Positions 12,462-25,239 of a stretch of 64,000 bases of DNA are shown here, piece by piece; within the stretch, counting starts at the first letter, position 1, and each line of letters begins with the position of its first letter. The stretch is from positions 775,171 through 839,170 of the forward strand of contig JAQGDQ010000030.1 of the NCBI GenBank assembly GCA_030141605.1, in the 5' to 3' direction. The DNA comes from Tubiluchus corallicola. Its lineage: Eukaryota; Priapulida; Priapulimorpha; Priapulimorphida; Tubiluchidae. The notes below the pieces were generated by a model. It saw only the letters and a list, made by a program, of their open reading frames with translations, did not search any database and was not told where the DNA came from. A program made the position numbers and the translations under genes.

Positions 12462-12933
12462 TTTTACCAATTGAGGAAAGTCCAAATCGAATTTGCCGCT
12501 ATTCCATGTCAAGGTCAGACCGCACTTCTACCAAATGTGTGCACACATTCCTTGCGCAAAATAGATAATTATTATGAACTCTAATTGTCTTTCGTCATTT
12601 TTGTATAGTTTTAGTGGCCCAGTTCGACAGTTTTTGTCCCCAAGATAACGTCTATCTCTCTCAAACTTTTACACAGAACACTTTAACGCAAACATTCACT
12701 TTAGAAACGCGTCGATTTTTATTGGTGACTTGATGTTATCAGTCAAGAGCCTAAGTTTGAAGACTCAGCCTGTGCCTCAGACATGTGCTGCTGTGATCAA
12801 ATGTGTTAATCGCTAGTAAATGTTTGGTGTCAAAGACGTCTAGTCTTTTGCAAATAAGAGGTAAGACAAAGTTCAGTGATTTATACACCCCTGTCAGTTA
12901 CCTGCGGCACAGAAAATACTGTAATGTTAATTG

Positions 12934-12937
<4 letters not shown>

Positions 12938-12987
<50 letters not shown>

Positions 12988-13022
12988 CATATATCATATA
13001 TATTATATGTTATATATTATAA
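12938..13022. repeat. AT-rich minisatellite (ATATATACATATAA unit)
   Basis: Several tandem copies of a unit of about 19 bp (TATACATATAAATATA and so on), then decaying TATATA sequence. It sits between the end of the transporter pseudogene and the promoter side of the intact transporter. Confidence 0.8.
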
Positions 13023-16000
13023 TTGTATGCATTTGAAAAAGGCAAGGCAGTTGATATGCAGGTTATGCCATCTACGAACATGGATATTAGATCGTCTGCC
13101 AAGATATTTCGAGGAAGCGGCTGGAATTTTCGAGCAACCAGTTAAAAGTGCAGAGATCTTATTACCATTCGTACATCAAAACTAGTGTCTTTTTTCTTAT
13201 GTTTGGAGTTTTGAGCAAGTCAAACAAATTTTAATTTCTCGAGTTTTTCCATTGTCGTCCGTAATAACGTAGTTTTGTTTATTCAGCGACAAGTTAAACT
13301 TTTCTGGAAATGGCTTTCTGTTTGTCTTGACCACATCACGTAGAACAGATTCAGATTTTTTGCTTTTCTCTTCAGCGTAGAGCCATCGCGGTGATTCAAT
13401 TAAGACGCTGCAAACGTATTAGATAATTTCATATTTAATTTTTTGATTTAACACATATCATAATCACATTAATTGCCACACTATTTTGAAATACAGTACA
13501 TAATCAGTAAAATAAACATAATTATGTGAAACGATCGCTGTTATTAAAGAAAATAATGAAGTGAGATTTAAGTAGCATTGGCTTAAAGGCAGGTCTCCCA
13601 TAAGTATTTTTATGATAATTTTATGAAACAGTATTTCTCAGTGTTAATAATTTTGCACACTACTATCCTAAGATTAAGAGCTACTGCTTGTTCCAAGGAA
13701 AAATTACACAGTTGTGACCAACGTTCTTGTTTTAGAGCTACTTAGTTATACATAGAGATTTAAAATAAAGTTTTTATATTTTCATTTAAAGACTGATACT
13801 TCTGTCCCAACGAAAATTATTACATTTGAGGGGCCATGATATTTAATCGAGAATTTCCTTATATCCGTGCTGCATTGAATGAAATAATTTTTACTTTGTC
13901 TAGTGTTGTGAGCGTGATGATCAGAGTTTTTGAATGAGATGGTCAGAAAACAATTCTGGTGGATGACATTTATACACGACGACATTACTGTCCGAAAGTT
14001 AATTATATCCGCAATAAGGATATGTGACACTGTTAACCAAAACTACTCCAAAGTTTCGGAAAAAATAAGTAGCTGTACAGTGACAGTGTACTGTTGAGGG
14101 GCTGAACTTCGTTCTATTTTGCGTTCAAATTTTTCTCTCACTTAATTACACAGTATGTTATTTCGAGTCGTGTTAAAGCAAAACACCCCTATAAATTTAA
14201 AATGTACTAATCTTACTCGAATGGAATTCATAAATCCCGCGTCCTGCTTGGCTCTAAATTAGAATACTCAACTGTTTTCACCTGCAAGTCTATAAATTCA
14301 AGTGCCGCATCCTGTTTATTTGAGTTCGATGGTTGCTGGTGTTTGTAACGCCAAACAGGACAAGCCTGCACTTGTCCTCCTAGGACTTGTCTTGCAACTG
14401 TTTCGGCGTAATGTGAGGAAGTGGTAGGCCCTCAAGGGGTTATGAGAAGAGAATTTTATTTAACAGTAACAATCCAGTTTTTACAAAGTTAGTAGATTAG
14501 CTAACTTTTTTGTCGGGCCTTGTACCGCTTTTTTTAAGCTGGTGAATGTCTCCCAGTTGTTTGCTTTGTTAGTTCTCTTTCAGGATGTCGATTTCGAACC
14601 GAGGTCTCTCGCCCAACGATGGTACTGGTTCATACCGTACAGGGGTGATTGCTAAAACCCTGGTCGCGAGAACCCGACGGCGGCACACTTTTAAGTCTAA
14701 TACAAGTACATAGATTAATTCAGCTTTGAAGATTTATTGAAGACTTACTAAACACTTAGCAAGAGTAAGAGATTCCAAGCTGAAGTGACAAACTGCATTC
14801 GGCGCCAGTTTTGAAAACCCAGGCTATGAGTGGTACAAAGCAATACCCAACTAAGCAAATATCCCGGTGAAGTGTGTGGTCCTGTTTGGAAGAAAGATTT
14901 TCTACAACTGAAAAAAGGAAAAGTGACACAGTGTTGACAGTCAAATAAAAGCAACATGCGAGAATGATGCACAAGAAAGAACATGAACATACAAGAAAAC
15001 ATCGGCCCAGTACCCGTCAACCACTATCTCAGAAGACTTGACTGACAAAAATCTGGTAGTCCTTGTATTACTGATTAGGAGGGTTACGCTGTTATACACG
15101 CAGGTTCAATGTTATACAAGCAAAAACTTTTTATTGAAAAGCAGTAACTGTTTTCAATTGTCCATGTGCATAAGCATTACTATTATCACACTCTGTTTTA
15201 AAAAGTAGCAACACAAACGCTTTAAGACAACAATTAATTTATCGAAATGTTGAGTGTTGTCATTTTTTGCGATACAAGTTACAAAAAACGAATTTTATAG
15301 TTTTATATTAGTAATATTTAGAAAATCTTCAAAACAAGTGAAAAGGCATGTGATTCCACCACCTGAAGAGGCACCAATACAAACGTCGAACTTTGTTTGG
15401 GCAGAGCAAGCCTAAGCCCATCCGCATTGTTTTGGGGATGCGGGATATATAAAATCGGTTTATATTGCTTTCAATGCACCGTTTATGCAGTCTACGCATG
15501 TTCTATTCAGTTTCTGTAGCTATTTCCTATTGTTTTTTTCCTCAGACTATTCCGCACATATTCAGAAAATGGAAAACGCATCCGCATCCGCATGCTATAT
15601 AAACGCAACTTAAGTATTGTTGCCAAAACAATTTCCCCGGCTTTCTCAGACACTTTCTTCGTCCCAAATGATTGGATTAAGCTAAATCTGAACCTACCAA
15701 GAGTAAAGGTGAACATGAAATAATGTACTTTGCTGACGTTTTGCGGCTTGGTGCTGACATAGCCAATTTTTTAAGACCCTAGCACAAGTAACGACATATT
15801 ACGATAGTACTAGAGTCAAACAGAAAAATGCATAGAAACTATGGACCAAAAGACATGTGAGACAATCACAAGGCATTAAACAGATTTTCAAATTAGAAAA
15901 ATTCACAACATACTCATCCAAAGCCAACGCATCCGAAGAGGAATCCAAGCATGTAGAAACTTTGACTGCTGGCAGCAAGCCACCCCTTTCCACAGACAAG

Positions 16001-16889
16001 ATCCCACTAAATGTATAGGGAATGTATAAACATCTCATTTTCATTACACATATGCATACATGGTGTTGGCAACAATCATCGCAATTGAAGAACATTTCCT
16101 TGTTTGGCCTAAAACAATACTTAGTTAAAAATAATCACAGGGTATAGAACGTCCATGCCCTGGTCAAATGTGACAGGCTATTATCCTCAGCATCGCTTTG
16201 ATATTAATTTTACCACCATTACCACGATACTATTGTCATTATTATCAGTATCACAAAATCTACCATTTACTTAATAATCATCAAGTTATGGCTAATTATT
16301 TGTCACTCAAAGACGTTTCGTGTCTGAAAACTAAAACGATATTGTACATTTTTACTTTATCCTTAACTTACTTCAGTAACCACTGTAATATCACCTGGTT
16401 CTACTTCATACACCCAGCTATCTCGACAGGTAAATGTCTTGTTGTCAGATTCGTACAAATGTGGTGGTGTGAGGATGTTGCTTCCATTTCTTTCATAAAA
16501 TACACTTGATCATATGGCCTTTGTAAATACATTGTGTATTTCGAATACGTATATTTGTTCTTTTGTTTTTCTAGTGATATAGAAAGATTCTTCTGTATTT
16601 CATGTGGCAAGTATACCACTTCCGGTGTTTCGCACCAGTAACTTATGGGACTGTACCCAAGAAATAGTATGATGGTATTTTGCATGGCCAAAAAAATTTG
16701 AAAATAACAGTAGAAACATTTACTATTCAATGGCATTTTCCAAAACTGCCTATGTGATTAATGATTGCATCAAAATTTTTGTGTTCGTCTTCTGCAATTC
16801 CATCTACTTGTTCACAATAAGTGCAATTTTGCCATTTTCGCCTGATAACTCCGTCACTGTCTTCTGTGAGATTCATAACAGAATTCATT
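13020..16889 (-). pseudogene. Tandem duplicate of the SLC22 transporter, decayed
   Basis: Remnants in the same order and strand as the intact gene: exon 1 (16889-about 16375, MNSVMNLTEDSD, later YSPISYWCETPEVVYLP), exon 2 (about 16003-15908), the end of exon 3 (about 15395-15335, CIGASSGGGITC), exon 4 (about 14905-14750), exon 5 (about 13410-13160, [11 protein letters not shown]) and exon 6 (about 13140-13025). Damage is clear. A TGA replaces a Cys codon after FGKCH in exon 1, with a one-base deletion just after it. A second one-base deletion lies near RPYDQV. A deletion of about 10 bp removes the Ser-Leu-Ser codons before the exon 2 donor. Frames break in exons 4 and 5, and exon 6 is degenerate. 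Exons 7-8 were not found. Introns are retained, so it is an unprocessed duplicate lying directly upstream of the parent gene. Confidence 0.92.
15400..15606. mobile_element. Diverged relative of the 5.7-kb MITE
   Basis: GGTTTATATTGCTTTCAATG (15459) and the later TATTCCGCA plus ACGCATCCGCATCCGCATG follow the plan of the MITE at 5694-5908. It adjoins the truncated exon 3 remnant of the SLC22 pseudogene: the missing 5' half of that exon would lie where this element begins. Confidence 0.5.
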
Positions 16890-16990
16890 TTTACCATTTG
16901 AAGAAAAGCCAAAAAGTACTTGTCACTATTCCATATTCACTTCCTCTTGCAAAATAGAGAAATTGTGATTTCTACATATATCTCACTTTT

Positions 16991-17147
16991 GCATAACTTT
17001 TGTCTTAGAAAGTAGCTATAGCGAAAGCATTCCAGCTTAGACACATTCACATTCAGAAAAACACCTTCATTTTTATTTATTTAGTGACTATCAACTACAA
17101 ACATCTAGAGATTTATGGCATGTATCAGACACGTGCTGTTACGCCGT
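16991..17147. repeat. 155-bp direct repeat, copy 1
   Basis: From GCATAACTTTTGTCTTAGAA to ACACGTGCTGTTA. It is nearly identical to 17964-18115, with only a few substitutions visible by eye. It lies in the upstream region of the SLC22 pseudogene; a diverged relative of its end lies upstream of the intact gene (about 12720-12800). Confidence 0.9.
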
Positions 17148-17357
17148 TTTGTTAAGCGCTTTTGCAGCGATTTTGGCAATAGCGTTAAAAACGCAGTAAG
17201 AAAAACTGGTCAAAACGGGCCTCCGTCAATCACTACAGTTTATTGTGCAGTCCGTGTCAAAGACGTCCGGTCTTACTGCCGAACTTGAAAAAAATTCTGG
17301 AATATGGACAATCTTAGAGTTGTTTACTAAAAAAAAATCAGCAACTATCCTGGATAT

Positions 17358-17425
17358 TATTATTATTATTATTAATATTATTATTATTATCATTGCTATT
17401 ATTTATTTATTTATTTATATTGAAA
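17358..17425. repeat. ATT/ATTT microsatellite with retroelement-like tail
   Basis: An (ATT)n run followed by (ATTT)n and then ATTGAAATTTAAAATTGC and ATTTACAAAACGCAAACCC. Read on the minus strand this resembles a non-LTR retrotransposon 3' end with AATAAA and a simple-repeat tail. Confidence 0.55.
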
Positions 17426-17963
17426 TTTAAAATTGCACACACAAAAACATATTTACAAAACGCAAACCCTCTATTTGCAGGGTACATCCTGGATAGCTTC
17501 TGTCAAGGTTATAATTTTCAGCTGGCTAAGTAAAAATACATTTCAATGATTCAAGTGTTTGAGATCTGTTACCCTTCGTGATCTATGCATTTAAGCACTT
17601 TTAAACTTCAGTCAAGAATTGAACTAGATGTGTACATGAAGCAACACGCAGTAAAAGTGTCGCACGCTAAACTGAATGGTGATAAACTGTTTGGTAAAGC
17701 CATTGTGTGACTATTATGCCGCAGTGCTCAACGATATGATGATAACTGCTACTTTTTTCAGCGATTAATAAGGAATGGAAACGTGTGTCACAAATAATTA
17801 ATTTTTAAAGAAAACTGAGTGATGAACACAAACTTCCTATGTACGAAATACACATCACACTGTTAACTACATTTATGATTGCATTTAGAGTACAAACTCT
17901 GATGTTATACTGAGCGGTGTCAGCTTGTTGTGCCTGGGAGGACTAATCAACACTGAGGGTCGT

Positions 17964-18115
17964 GCATAACTTTTGTCTTAGAAAGTAGCTATAGCGAAAG
18001 CATTCCAGCTTAGACACATTCACATTCAGAAAAGCACATTCATTTTTATTTATTTAGTGACTATCAACTACAAACATCTGGAGATTTATGGCATGTATCA
18101 GACACGTGCTGTTAT
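17964..18115. repeat. 155-bp direct repeat, copy 2
   Basis: Same orientation as 16991-17147, about 970 bp away, with very few differences. The segment between the copies (17148-17963) has no recognisable gene. After this copy the sequence goes on TGATCACATTACATG, which is closer to the upstream region of the intact SLC22 gene (TGATCAAATGTGTTA) than copy 1 is. Confidence 0.9.
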
Positions 18116-21100
18116 GATCACATTACATGTTTGTAGTTGCAAAAACGTAGAGGCAAGCGTAGAGGCAAGCAACTGGACTCCCGCCAAGCGGTAAAACAAG
18201 TCTTTGGCCTTTAAAAGGCGTACTTTCAATTGAACTTTTATGATTTTACAAAACTATTTCTAAAGAATGAAAGATATCTCTGGTGATGGTGGTCTAGCTA
18301 TAATATGTAGCATGCGTTATAAAATAATATGAGGAAAGTCAGCTCGTCCTGTGATTCCTTACAAAACCATTAAACTGGGAACGTCTTTTCATTAACCTAT
18401 CTGGTGATGCCAGTTACTGACTAGTATGCGTCTACAGATCATCTTTCGCCAGTTGTAGCAATTCTGTTTACCGTCTGCGAATTAAAAATAGGATTATTTT
18501 TAACAAGGATAAATAGTTGATTATTGTTGAAAATTTTAATCTTTAGGCATAAGGTAGGACTCAAAGCGAGTATTAGAGCTAGCTAGGCTCGTAGAGCAAG
18601 TTTCCAGTAATTACTGATAGAGCCTGCTTGAATCAAGTGGCTAAGTCGCCAACTCGTAGTAATAATATCATAAATTTCTTTTTAGTAATGAGCCAATGTA
18701 TTTCGAATTACATGAACACTTTTTTCGCAAAGCGGTAAATTTCGTTGTTTACAATCAAATTAAGGAAGCCTCGGATTCACTATTAATGAATTTGATAAAA
18801 CTATTAACTGTGAATTATAAATTCCGTAAAGTGAATAATCTGCATAAAATGTGTGATGCATTTGGAGAATAATTATCACTATTATTATGTTATCTATTGC
18901 TATTTAAGATTACAAGAAGCAGAGTACTTATCCAAAAGTATAAGAAAGCCGTTGCGTATGGCTTCTGGTCAATTGACTTGGCTCTGTCGATGAGCGTGAA
19001 GATATTGACATTATTTACAGTTATTATTCAAAAGCATTTGTCAAAGAATCCCAAGAAAAGCTGCTGTTTAAATTTAAAAATTACTTTCGGGTCAAATTTG
19101 ACACGCTTACTATCTTTTTAAATGATCGTACTTGGTAGGTGAAAGCCGTCTCTAGTTTTTCCGACTATGCTCATATTGCGTCTATGGTGGGCAGGGCTCT
19201 GTCCTCGGACCCATTTTGTTCATAATTTATTTAAATTGGTGCAGTAGCTTTTCGTCAAAATTTCAGCGAAAGACCAAAGTTTTTAGCAAGTGTTGTAATT
19301 TATTTGATATTCTAAAGCGTTTTGGACGACTTTTAAAAGTCCGCTGTTTGGATCCTTTCTCGATACTAAATATGTTCAAAGTTATTTTAGTTGCGAAGTC
19401 TTGAAGTAGTTGCACGTCTCCTACGTCTCCCAGCTGAAGTTGTCTCTGTCCCGTGTCTTAACAAAATTACTTTCAATGAAAAATCGAATTTTTAATAATT
19501 ATCTCAAAACAGGTAGTATTTATACAGGTATACTTTTTGCATGTTTGCTTGTTTATCTTTGTTTTGTTTTTTAGCCAAAAGAATCAGACGAACACGTTTA
19601 GCCTGATCATCGACCTTGGCGGAGATCTGCTTCCTACTGAGAGCATTTTAATTTATTTGCGTCAAAATAACGTACGTGCCATTTTTTCTTTTTTCCATTT
19701 GTGCCGTTTTTTCTGTGCCGTTTTACCTGTGGCATTTTACCTACATTCGTAGCCAGCTTGTGTAGTTGCTTGGGCTTTTTAAAGCTAAGTGATTCTGTAA
19801 CTCCCACCGTACCATCCAACGACTTCAGGCGCATTCACTCGCTCCTAATCTAAGGGGTGCAAGCATACATAAACATTAAGAAAAAATGACTAGGTAAAGC
19901 CACAAAAAGTTCTGCTTTTTGCTTCTTCTTTGTCTCGTTGATCAGGTTAAAAAAATAAACCGTGAATCAAGGTGACGACAGTACGATACGGTTCACAAGA
20001 TTTTCTTTAAAGGTAGAAGCAGAATTACGGCGTTATGTATTATTCTTTCTGTATTTTTATCATATCTTTACTATATAATTTTATTCAGCTTTGAAAAATT
20101 CAAACAAATTTAAAATCAAAACTACTTTCATTGGTAACTATTATTTTAATCGTCTGAGTTACTTACTTTTTTTAGGATCGTCTCTTTTGACAGTGTTTAT
20201 ATTGAGCTGTGAAAGATTTAAAGACAGTGATCTGCCTCTACACTTCAGTTTTACTACACTTCAGATCAGGCGCATTCAGATCAGCGAGTTTTCTCGCCAA
20301 GTAAATTCGCCAAAAAGTCGCAAGTTGGTTAGTTGGAATTTAGATTATGTGATTGTCATTTCTTTGTAAATTGTATCCGCCTCCCCGAATTCGGAACGTT
20401 TAGAGTCTTTGTCGATGTAATTATTGCTTAATTACCACCTGTGTTAAACATCTTGCCAACAAAAGAAGTTCGAGACGAGCCCACTTACTCAGCAACCTCA
20501 ATAAAAAAAACTTCGAAATATATTTACAACACGCAATGGACAGTTTAAATGCTGACGTTTAAAAATGGTGCATTAACAAAGCAAATCTGAGAAAGGTTGC
20601 AAGCAGTAGTTGTATTTAGCCGGAGTATTTTTGAATACTTAAAATAAAAGCAACCACTCATATAAATACTACAAAATATTTTTAAATAACGTGAGCGCGT
20701 ATTTCTGCCCTCTTCAATGTAACCAAAAACAACCAAGCACATTTGGCAATATTAGAAATACGCTGTGTAAGAAGCTTACTGAAGCATTTTCTTTTACATT
20801 GAAACAATGTGACTAGCAGTTTGCCAGAAGTTGATTTTTGAAAAGACCTTTCAAAATTGTAGTTACTGTGATTTCATCATATGAATCAACAGTTTTATTA
20901 AACTCATACATAGTCACACTTCTTCTGTTTACACTTTAGGCTTTAGACTACCATACAAAACTTAAACAGGTTTTGAGTTACGCATAAGGTATGGCACTAT
21001 TCGCAATAGACAACGCACTTTGAAGCTCAGTTTTCTGGCGTTTTCTGTCTCAGTTTTTGTCGACAATAAACCACGTGTATTGCGCCAGCACATGCTTGCG

Positions 21101-21366
21101 ATTTTGTAGGCAGCGGCCTTAAAATAAATAGCACTATACACATGTAATTATTATCGCATGAAATTTATTAATTCAAATATCGCCTTTGTCTGTAGGTAGC
21201 CGACTATAATGTTGCTCATAAACCAAAAAAACGCACGACGTCAACAGGGGTATTTTATTATTAAATTGTATTAATTTTTGAGTCAAGTTTTTAATTTTTG
21301 CTAAAAATAAGTTATAAAAAATTAATTAGAAAGGGTTATCGCAAATGTATTGTAATACCACGTCAT
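18116..21366. other. Gene-free region between the SLC22 pseudogene and pentraxin
   Basis: Only short open frames are present, none with recognisable motifs or paired splice sites. It contains a decayed copy of the GGTAAAATGGCAC-type repeat (about 19675-19752, minus orientation) and a fragment related to the fold-back element (about 20280-20330). Confidence 0.5.
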
Positions 21367-24300
21367 CTAAACACCGCGGTTCTGAGAATCAACATCACAC
21401 TTAAAAGGCTGCAGACTAGATGGCAGTATTTGAATGTTGCCACGTAGACCTCCTCTGACGTCACTCCACTTGAAAATGGTACCCTTGTCGGCATTACAAC
21501 TAGAGGAAAGGACAGATACCTCATCAAGACTCAGCTCTCTGTCATACAAATTGATATCGGTTAGGCCTCCCACAAAACTCTGCTCCGGATCAAAGTCGCC
21601 ACCTGGTACATCCTGATCTTGACCAATCACAAACGTTCCACCTTGCTATAACATGAAAAATATACCATTCGTTTAGATTTTTAGAAGATGCCACTGCTTC
21701 TGCAATGGACAACTTTGTGACCATTTTGATTTTGGGATATTATCTACTTTTCCCAAATGATAATGCAATAAAACTCAAGACTAATCAAAATTATACCAGA
21801 AAATAAGCTTTTTCTAATTATTTCCCAGTGCTTATACCTAAGAAATGTTTTTTTGCATTATTTTATTTGTAAGCTAATTATCTACAGATACTACAAATAC
21901 CACAGAAAAGAAGTCCAATGGTAAATTGAAATAGAGAAAGCCCTTATTTGGCATCTAGGGACTTCAGAAGTATAGCAGAAAGAAGACTGTCGTTACAATC
22001 AAACTGTCAACGTTTAGGAGTCTCTAGGGAGAAAGCCCAACAGCATCTTCCCTGGAACTAACTCTGCAAAAGTGTGCATGTTTACCGCAATGACGTAATC
22101 AGGACTGAGAACGTCTTCTTCCAACACGTAACCGTCCAAGTAGATGGTTGAGTTTCCCATCTCACCGTTCCACGTACCGCACATGTGGTGCCATCTTCCG
22201 TCACGAATATATTTATTTTCAACTTCTCTTAACCTGCAATACTAAATTTGTAATCACACTTGCGCTGTATTTGGAATTACAGTCCGTGTAAAAATAATAA
22301 TTATATATGGAGTTTACGTGAAATCCGTATGCAAGCTCCTATTGTTCGCTATTATGCGAAAATACCTAATTAACAACGATCGCGGATTGTCAATCAATGG
22401 GAATTCATGCAGATTCGCGCTAATAATTTTGCTGAATTTTACTTAAATGCAGCAAAATTGCGAAAACAAGTTAAATAATCATGGATGCTCGGTATAGTGA
22501 ATATCAGCATAGATGTGAGACCACGAATATATTAACAGAAAATGGTAGCTATGAGCGTCAATACTCTGTTGTCCATAGTTTTCAAGTGTAACTTTGGCGC
22601 CTAGAGATATGAGTCTCCAATGTCAATTGTAGTGCTGACAACGAACAGACTTAATTACTAACGCGAAAATATTCGGCGTTATTGTCTACTGCCCGCTTCT
22701 CTCAGCCCAGATATATAATGCTACAGCTAAGCAGTTTTGTCAGTCGCCGCAAGAGCTACCTAGTGGTGGACGAACGCCCCCTTTGCACAACAGTATTTCA
22801 TTACTGTAGTAACATTCCCATTTTACTAAATACAATTCTTCGACTTTTAAAATTTAGGGTATAGCATAGCTTTATTCGTACGAAAATATGACTAAAAATT
22901 TGTGAGGGAAAGCTGAACAAGTGATAGGCAGGTTATTCTTCTGCAGCTGGCCAATAAAAAAATTGCACTACACTTGAATGTCAAACATGACTTTTGGTAG
23001 CGTTTCGGCAAAAACATTTTCAAGTACACCAAATAAGTTATAAAAGGCTGTACTGCCATTAGCCCTGGAAATTGGGAATTTTACGTGGTATTATTGGGAA
23101 GTTCGCGCATGTCCAGGTTCACAGAATCCCCCCCCCCCCCCGTTTTGCCGAGTGTTTCAACTGTATGCAATTACTACTGTATTATTTAAACTGGGACAAT
23201 CAACTACCATTACCCTCATATGGCTTTAATCACCGAATTAACCAAAAAATTAACACAGAATGATACGATGCGTTTTTTCCTAAGTCTTTTCAGCTCTACT
23301 GTTTTACGTTAAACTAAAATGAAGGTCTTCAATAAAGGTACAGGCCCACATCCTGATATGAAATCGCTATAGGCAAACGTGTTTTGACATTTTTAAACCC
23401 AAAAGCAATGGATTCCAGGTCTTGTCAACACCCATATTTGTGCCAGGTTTGGTTTTTATAGCTTCTTTCCTTTTGATTTTATAGTCTAGTCATATTTTGA
23501 TCTTGTGATCTTGATTCCTGATCGGTCAGTCAAAGTTCAAGATTACCTTTAATTCACATTTATCAAAGATTTGGTAAACGTGAATCGAATCAGAAGTTTA
23601 GAGCCCGCTAAATGTTCGGATAGATCGTCATACGCACAGAGCCGGATTATGAGGTTTTGGGACCGCTAGGCTAATGAAATTATGGACCCCTCAGGCGGAG
23701 ACAACCTCTAATTTGCTCGCACTCGTCTCGAATATTGTTACTTGTGATATATTTTAGCAACATTTCCATATTTCAAATAAATGTCTTCAAAAAGCCGCCC
23801 TTATTTCAAATAAAGGGCATCAAACAAGGGTCTCAAACTTTATCTCAAATTGGGAGCCACTTTAAAATTGGATTTTGACTTCCTGATTTAGAGTCAACAA
23901 TGCAAGTATGGGCTCCCAAGCTCGAGGGACCGTAGGCTGCAACCTATACTAGCCTATAGAGTAATCCAGCCCTGCATACACCTCAATTTGTCGAGTGTAC
24001 AGTTAATTATTGCTTGATTGTACGACTAATTTTCTACTAAAAATTTTCAGTTATTAGTCGTTTTCCCGACAGTGTACCAAATTTGCGTCAAAATTATTAT
24101 TTTTAAGGCTATAACGGCCTGCTAGCATACCCGATTATATACATTATAATGAAAATCATTTAACAGGTACTTACTGATGTTCAATTCCTATATGCCAAGA
24201 TAAACCAGGCTCTTCTAATCCCATCCATATATCATTGTTTAAAGTGTCTGTGGTGGCGTAAGATATTATTGACAACGTCCCAGCCCTGGATGTAGTGCGG

Positions 24301-24437
24301 AACCAGGCACAAGCTGACAAAGCAGACATAACTGGCAAGGCATCATACTTAATGTAGTAGTCAGTCACTTGTGGTTGCGTTGTTAACAGCTCGAAATAAT
24401 CCAGTTGACAGTTCACAGTACACACTGTGAGAAAGCA

Positions 24438-24526
<89 letters not shown>

Positions 24527-24560
24527 TAACAACAACAACAACAATAATAATAATAATAAC

Positions 24561-24596
<36 letters not shown>

Positions 24597-25239
24597 GCAA
24601 CTTGAAACGATATAGCAATAGTCTAAATGGGTGGTACCTAAATTTCTTCTAACAAGAGGTGTAAAAACGAGGTAAATTTAATACAAAACGTTTATAGAAT
24701 AATGTCGAAAATTTAATGCATAAATCATCATATTCATGTAGCGTAATTTTTCGCACGTCCAGCAGGAGTAGCAAATCTTGTTGACCCCTAATTGTGCACC
24801 CATGTATTTATGCATAACTGTATATTTAATAAGTGTTTATATTTAGAAAAGAATAAACCTATACTAGCAGCTTTGTTTAGCAATAATAGAATTGACAGTT
24901 GTGATTTCAGTTTCAGTAATAAACTAATTTTAGTAAAATTTCGTAATTGTTAGGTATCAATAATTATAAAAAAACAAGAATATAAGGAAATCGAACCAAA
25001 ACTAAAATTATAATAAAAAGTGCGACTCCGATTTTCATAAAACTAGGGAAAAAGCAAGATGCTGAAGACAATATACATTTTAAACTTAATTACTTTTATA
25101 CGTTAAACAATTTCTAAATGCTAAAAAGTTTTGATAAATCACCACCTCTAGGATATAAGAAGTAAACGATCAACATATCTGGGCATATGTACTTACCAAG
25201 AAACAAAGTTGTTAGTAATATTTGCGCCTTAATTTCCAT
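21367..25239 (-). CDS. Secreted pentraxin-domain protein, 4 exons
   Basis: Exons (minus strand): 25239-25197, 24424-24175, 22233-22086, 21645-21367, giving 239 aa with matching phases. Exon 1 encodes MEIKAQILLTTLFL, completed by VCTVNC in exon 2: a clean signal peptide. The rest is one pentraxin domain. It has YYIKYDALPVMSALSACAWF (first strands and conserved Cys). HMCGTWNG matches the pentraxin signature H-x-C-x-[ST]-W-x-[ST] except for Gly at the end. Then follow STIYLDG, and GGTFVIGQDQD with PGGDFDPEQSFVGGLTD, which holds the acidic/amide residues that bind calcium in C-reactive protein. Known pentraxins form secreted discs that bind ligands in a calcium-dependent way in innate immunity. 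A C-terminal extension of about 40 residues follows, with one further Cys near the end. The intron 1 acceptor lies directly beside a long ATT array. Confidence 0.95.
23637..23974. mobile_element. hAT-like non-autonomous transposon in pentraxin intron 2
   Basis: Left end CAGAGCCGGATTATGAGG, right end AGAGTAATCCAGCCCTG, forming a terminal inverted repeat of about 15 bp with a few mismatches. The flanking octamers are CATACGCA and CATACACC, a partly decayed 8-bp target duplication. The last 60 bases match the solo end at 2720-2798. There is no intact ORF. Confidence 0.65.
24439..24595. repeat. AAT trinucleotide microsatellite
   Basis: About 50 AAT units with a short AAC interruption. It lies in pentraxin intron 1 and ends about 15 bases from the exon 2 acceptor, so on the transcript (UUA)n stands where the branch point and pyrimidine tract are expected. 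Open frames of poly-Asn, poly-Ile and poly-Tyr here are artefacts. Confidence 0.95.

Noticed and set aside
14580-14680. tRNA gene
   Set aside because: GGTTCGAAATC on the minus strand resembles a T-loop, but no A box or acceptor stem at the right distance could be found.
16991-18115. LTR retrotransposon with 155-bp LTRs
   Set aside because: Direct repeats are present, but no TG/CA ends, primer-binding site or gag-pol remnant lies in the 816 bp between them.
24361-24618. Poly-Asn, poly-Ile and poly-Tyr open frames
   Set aside because: They are six-frame readings of the AAT microsatellite in pentraxin intron 1.
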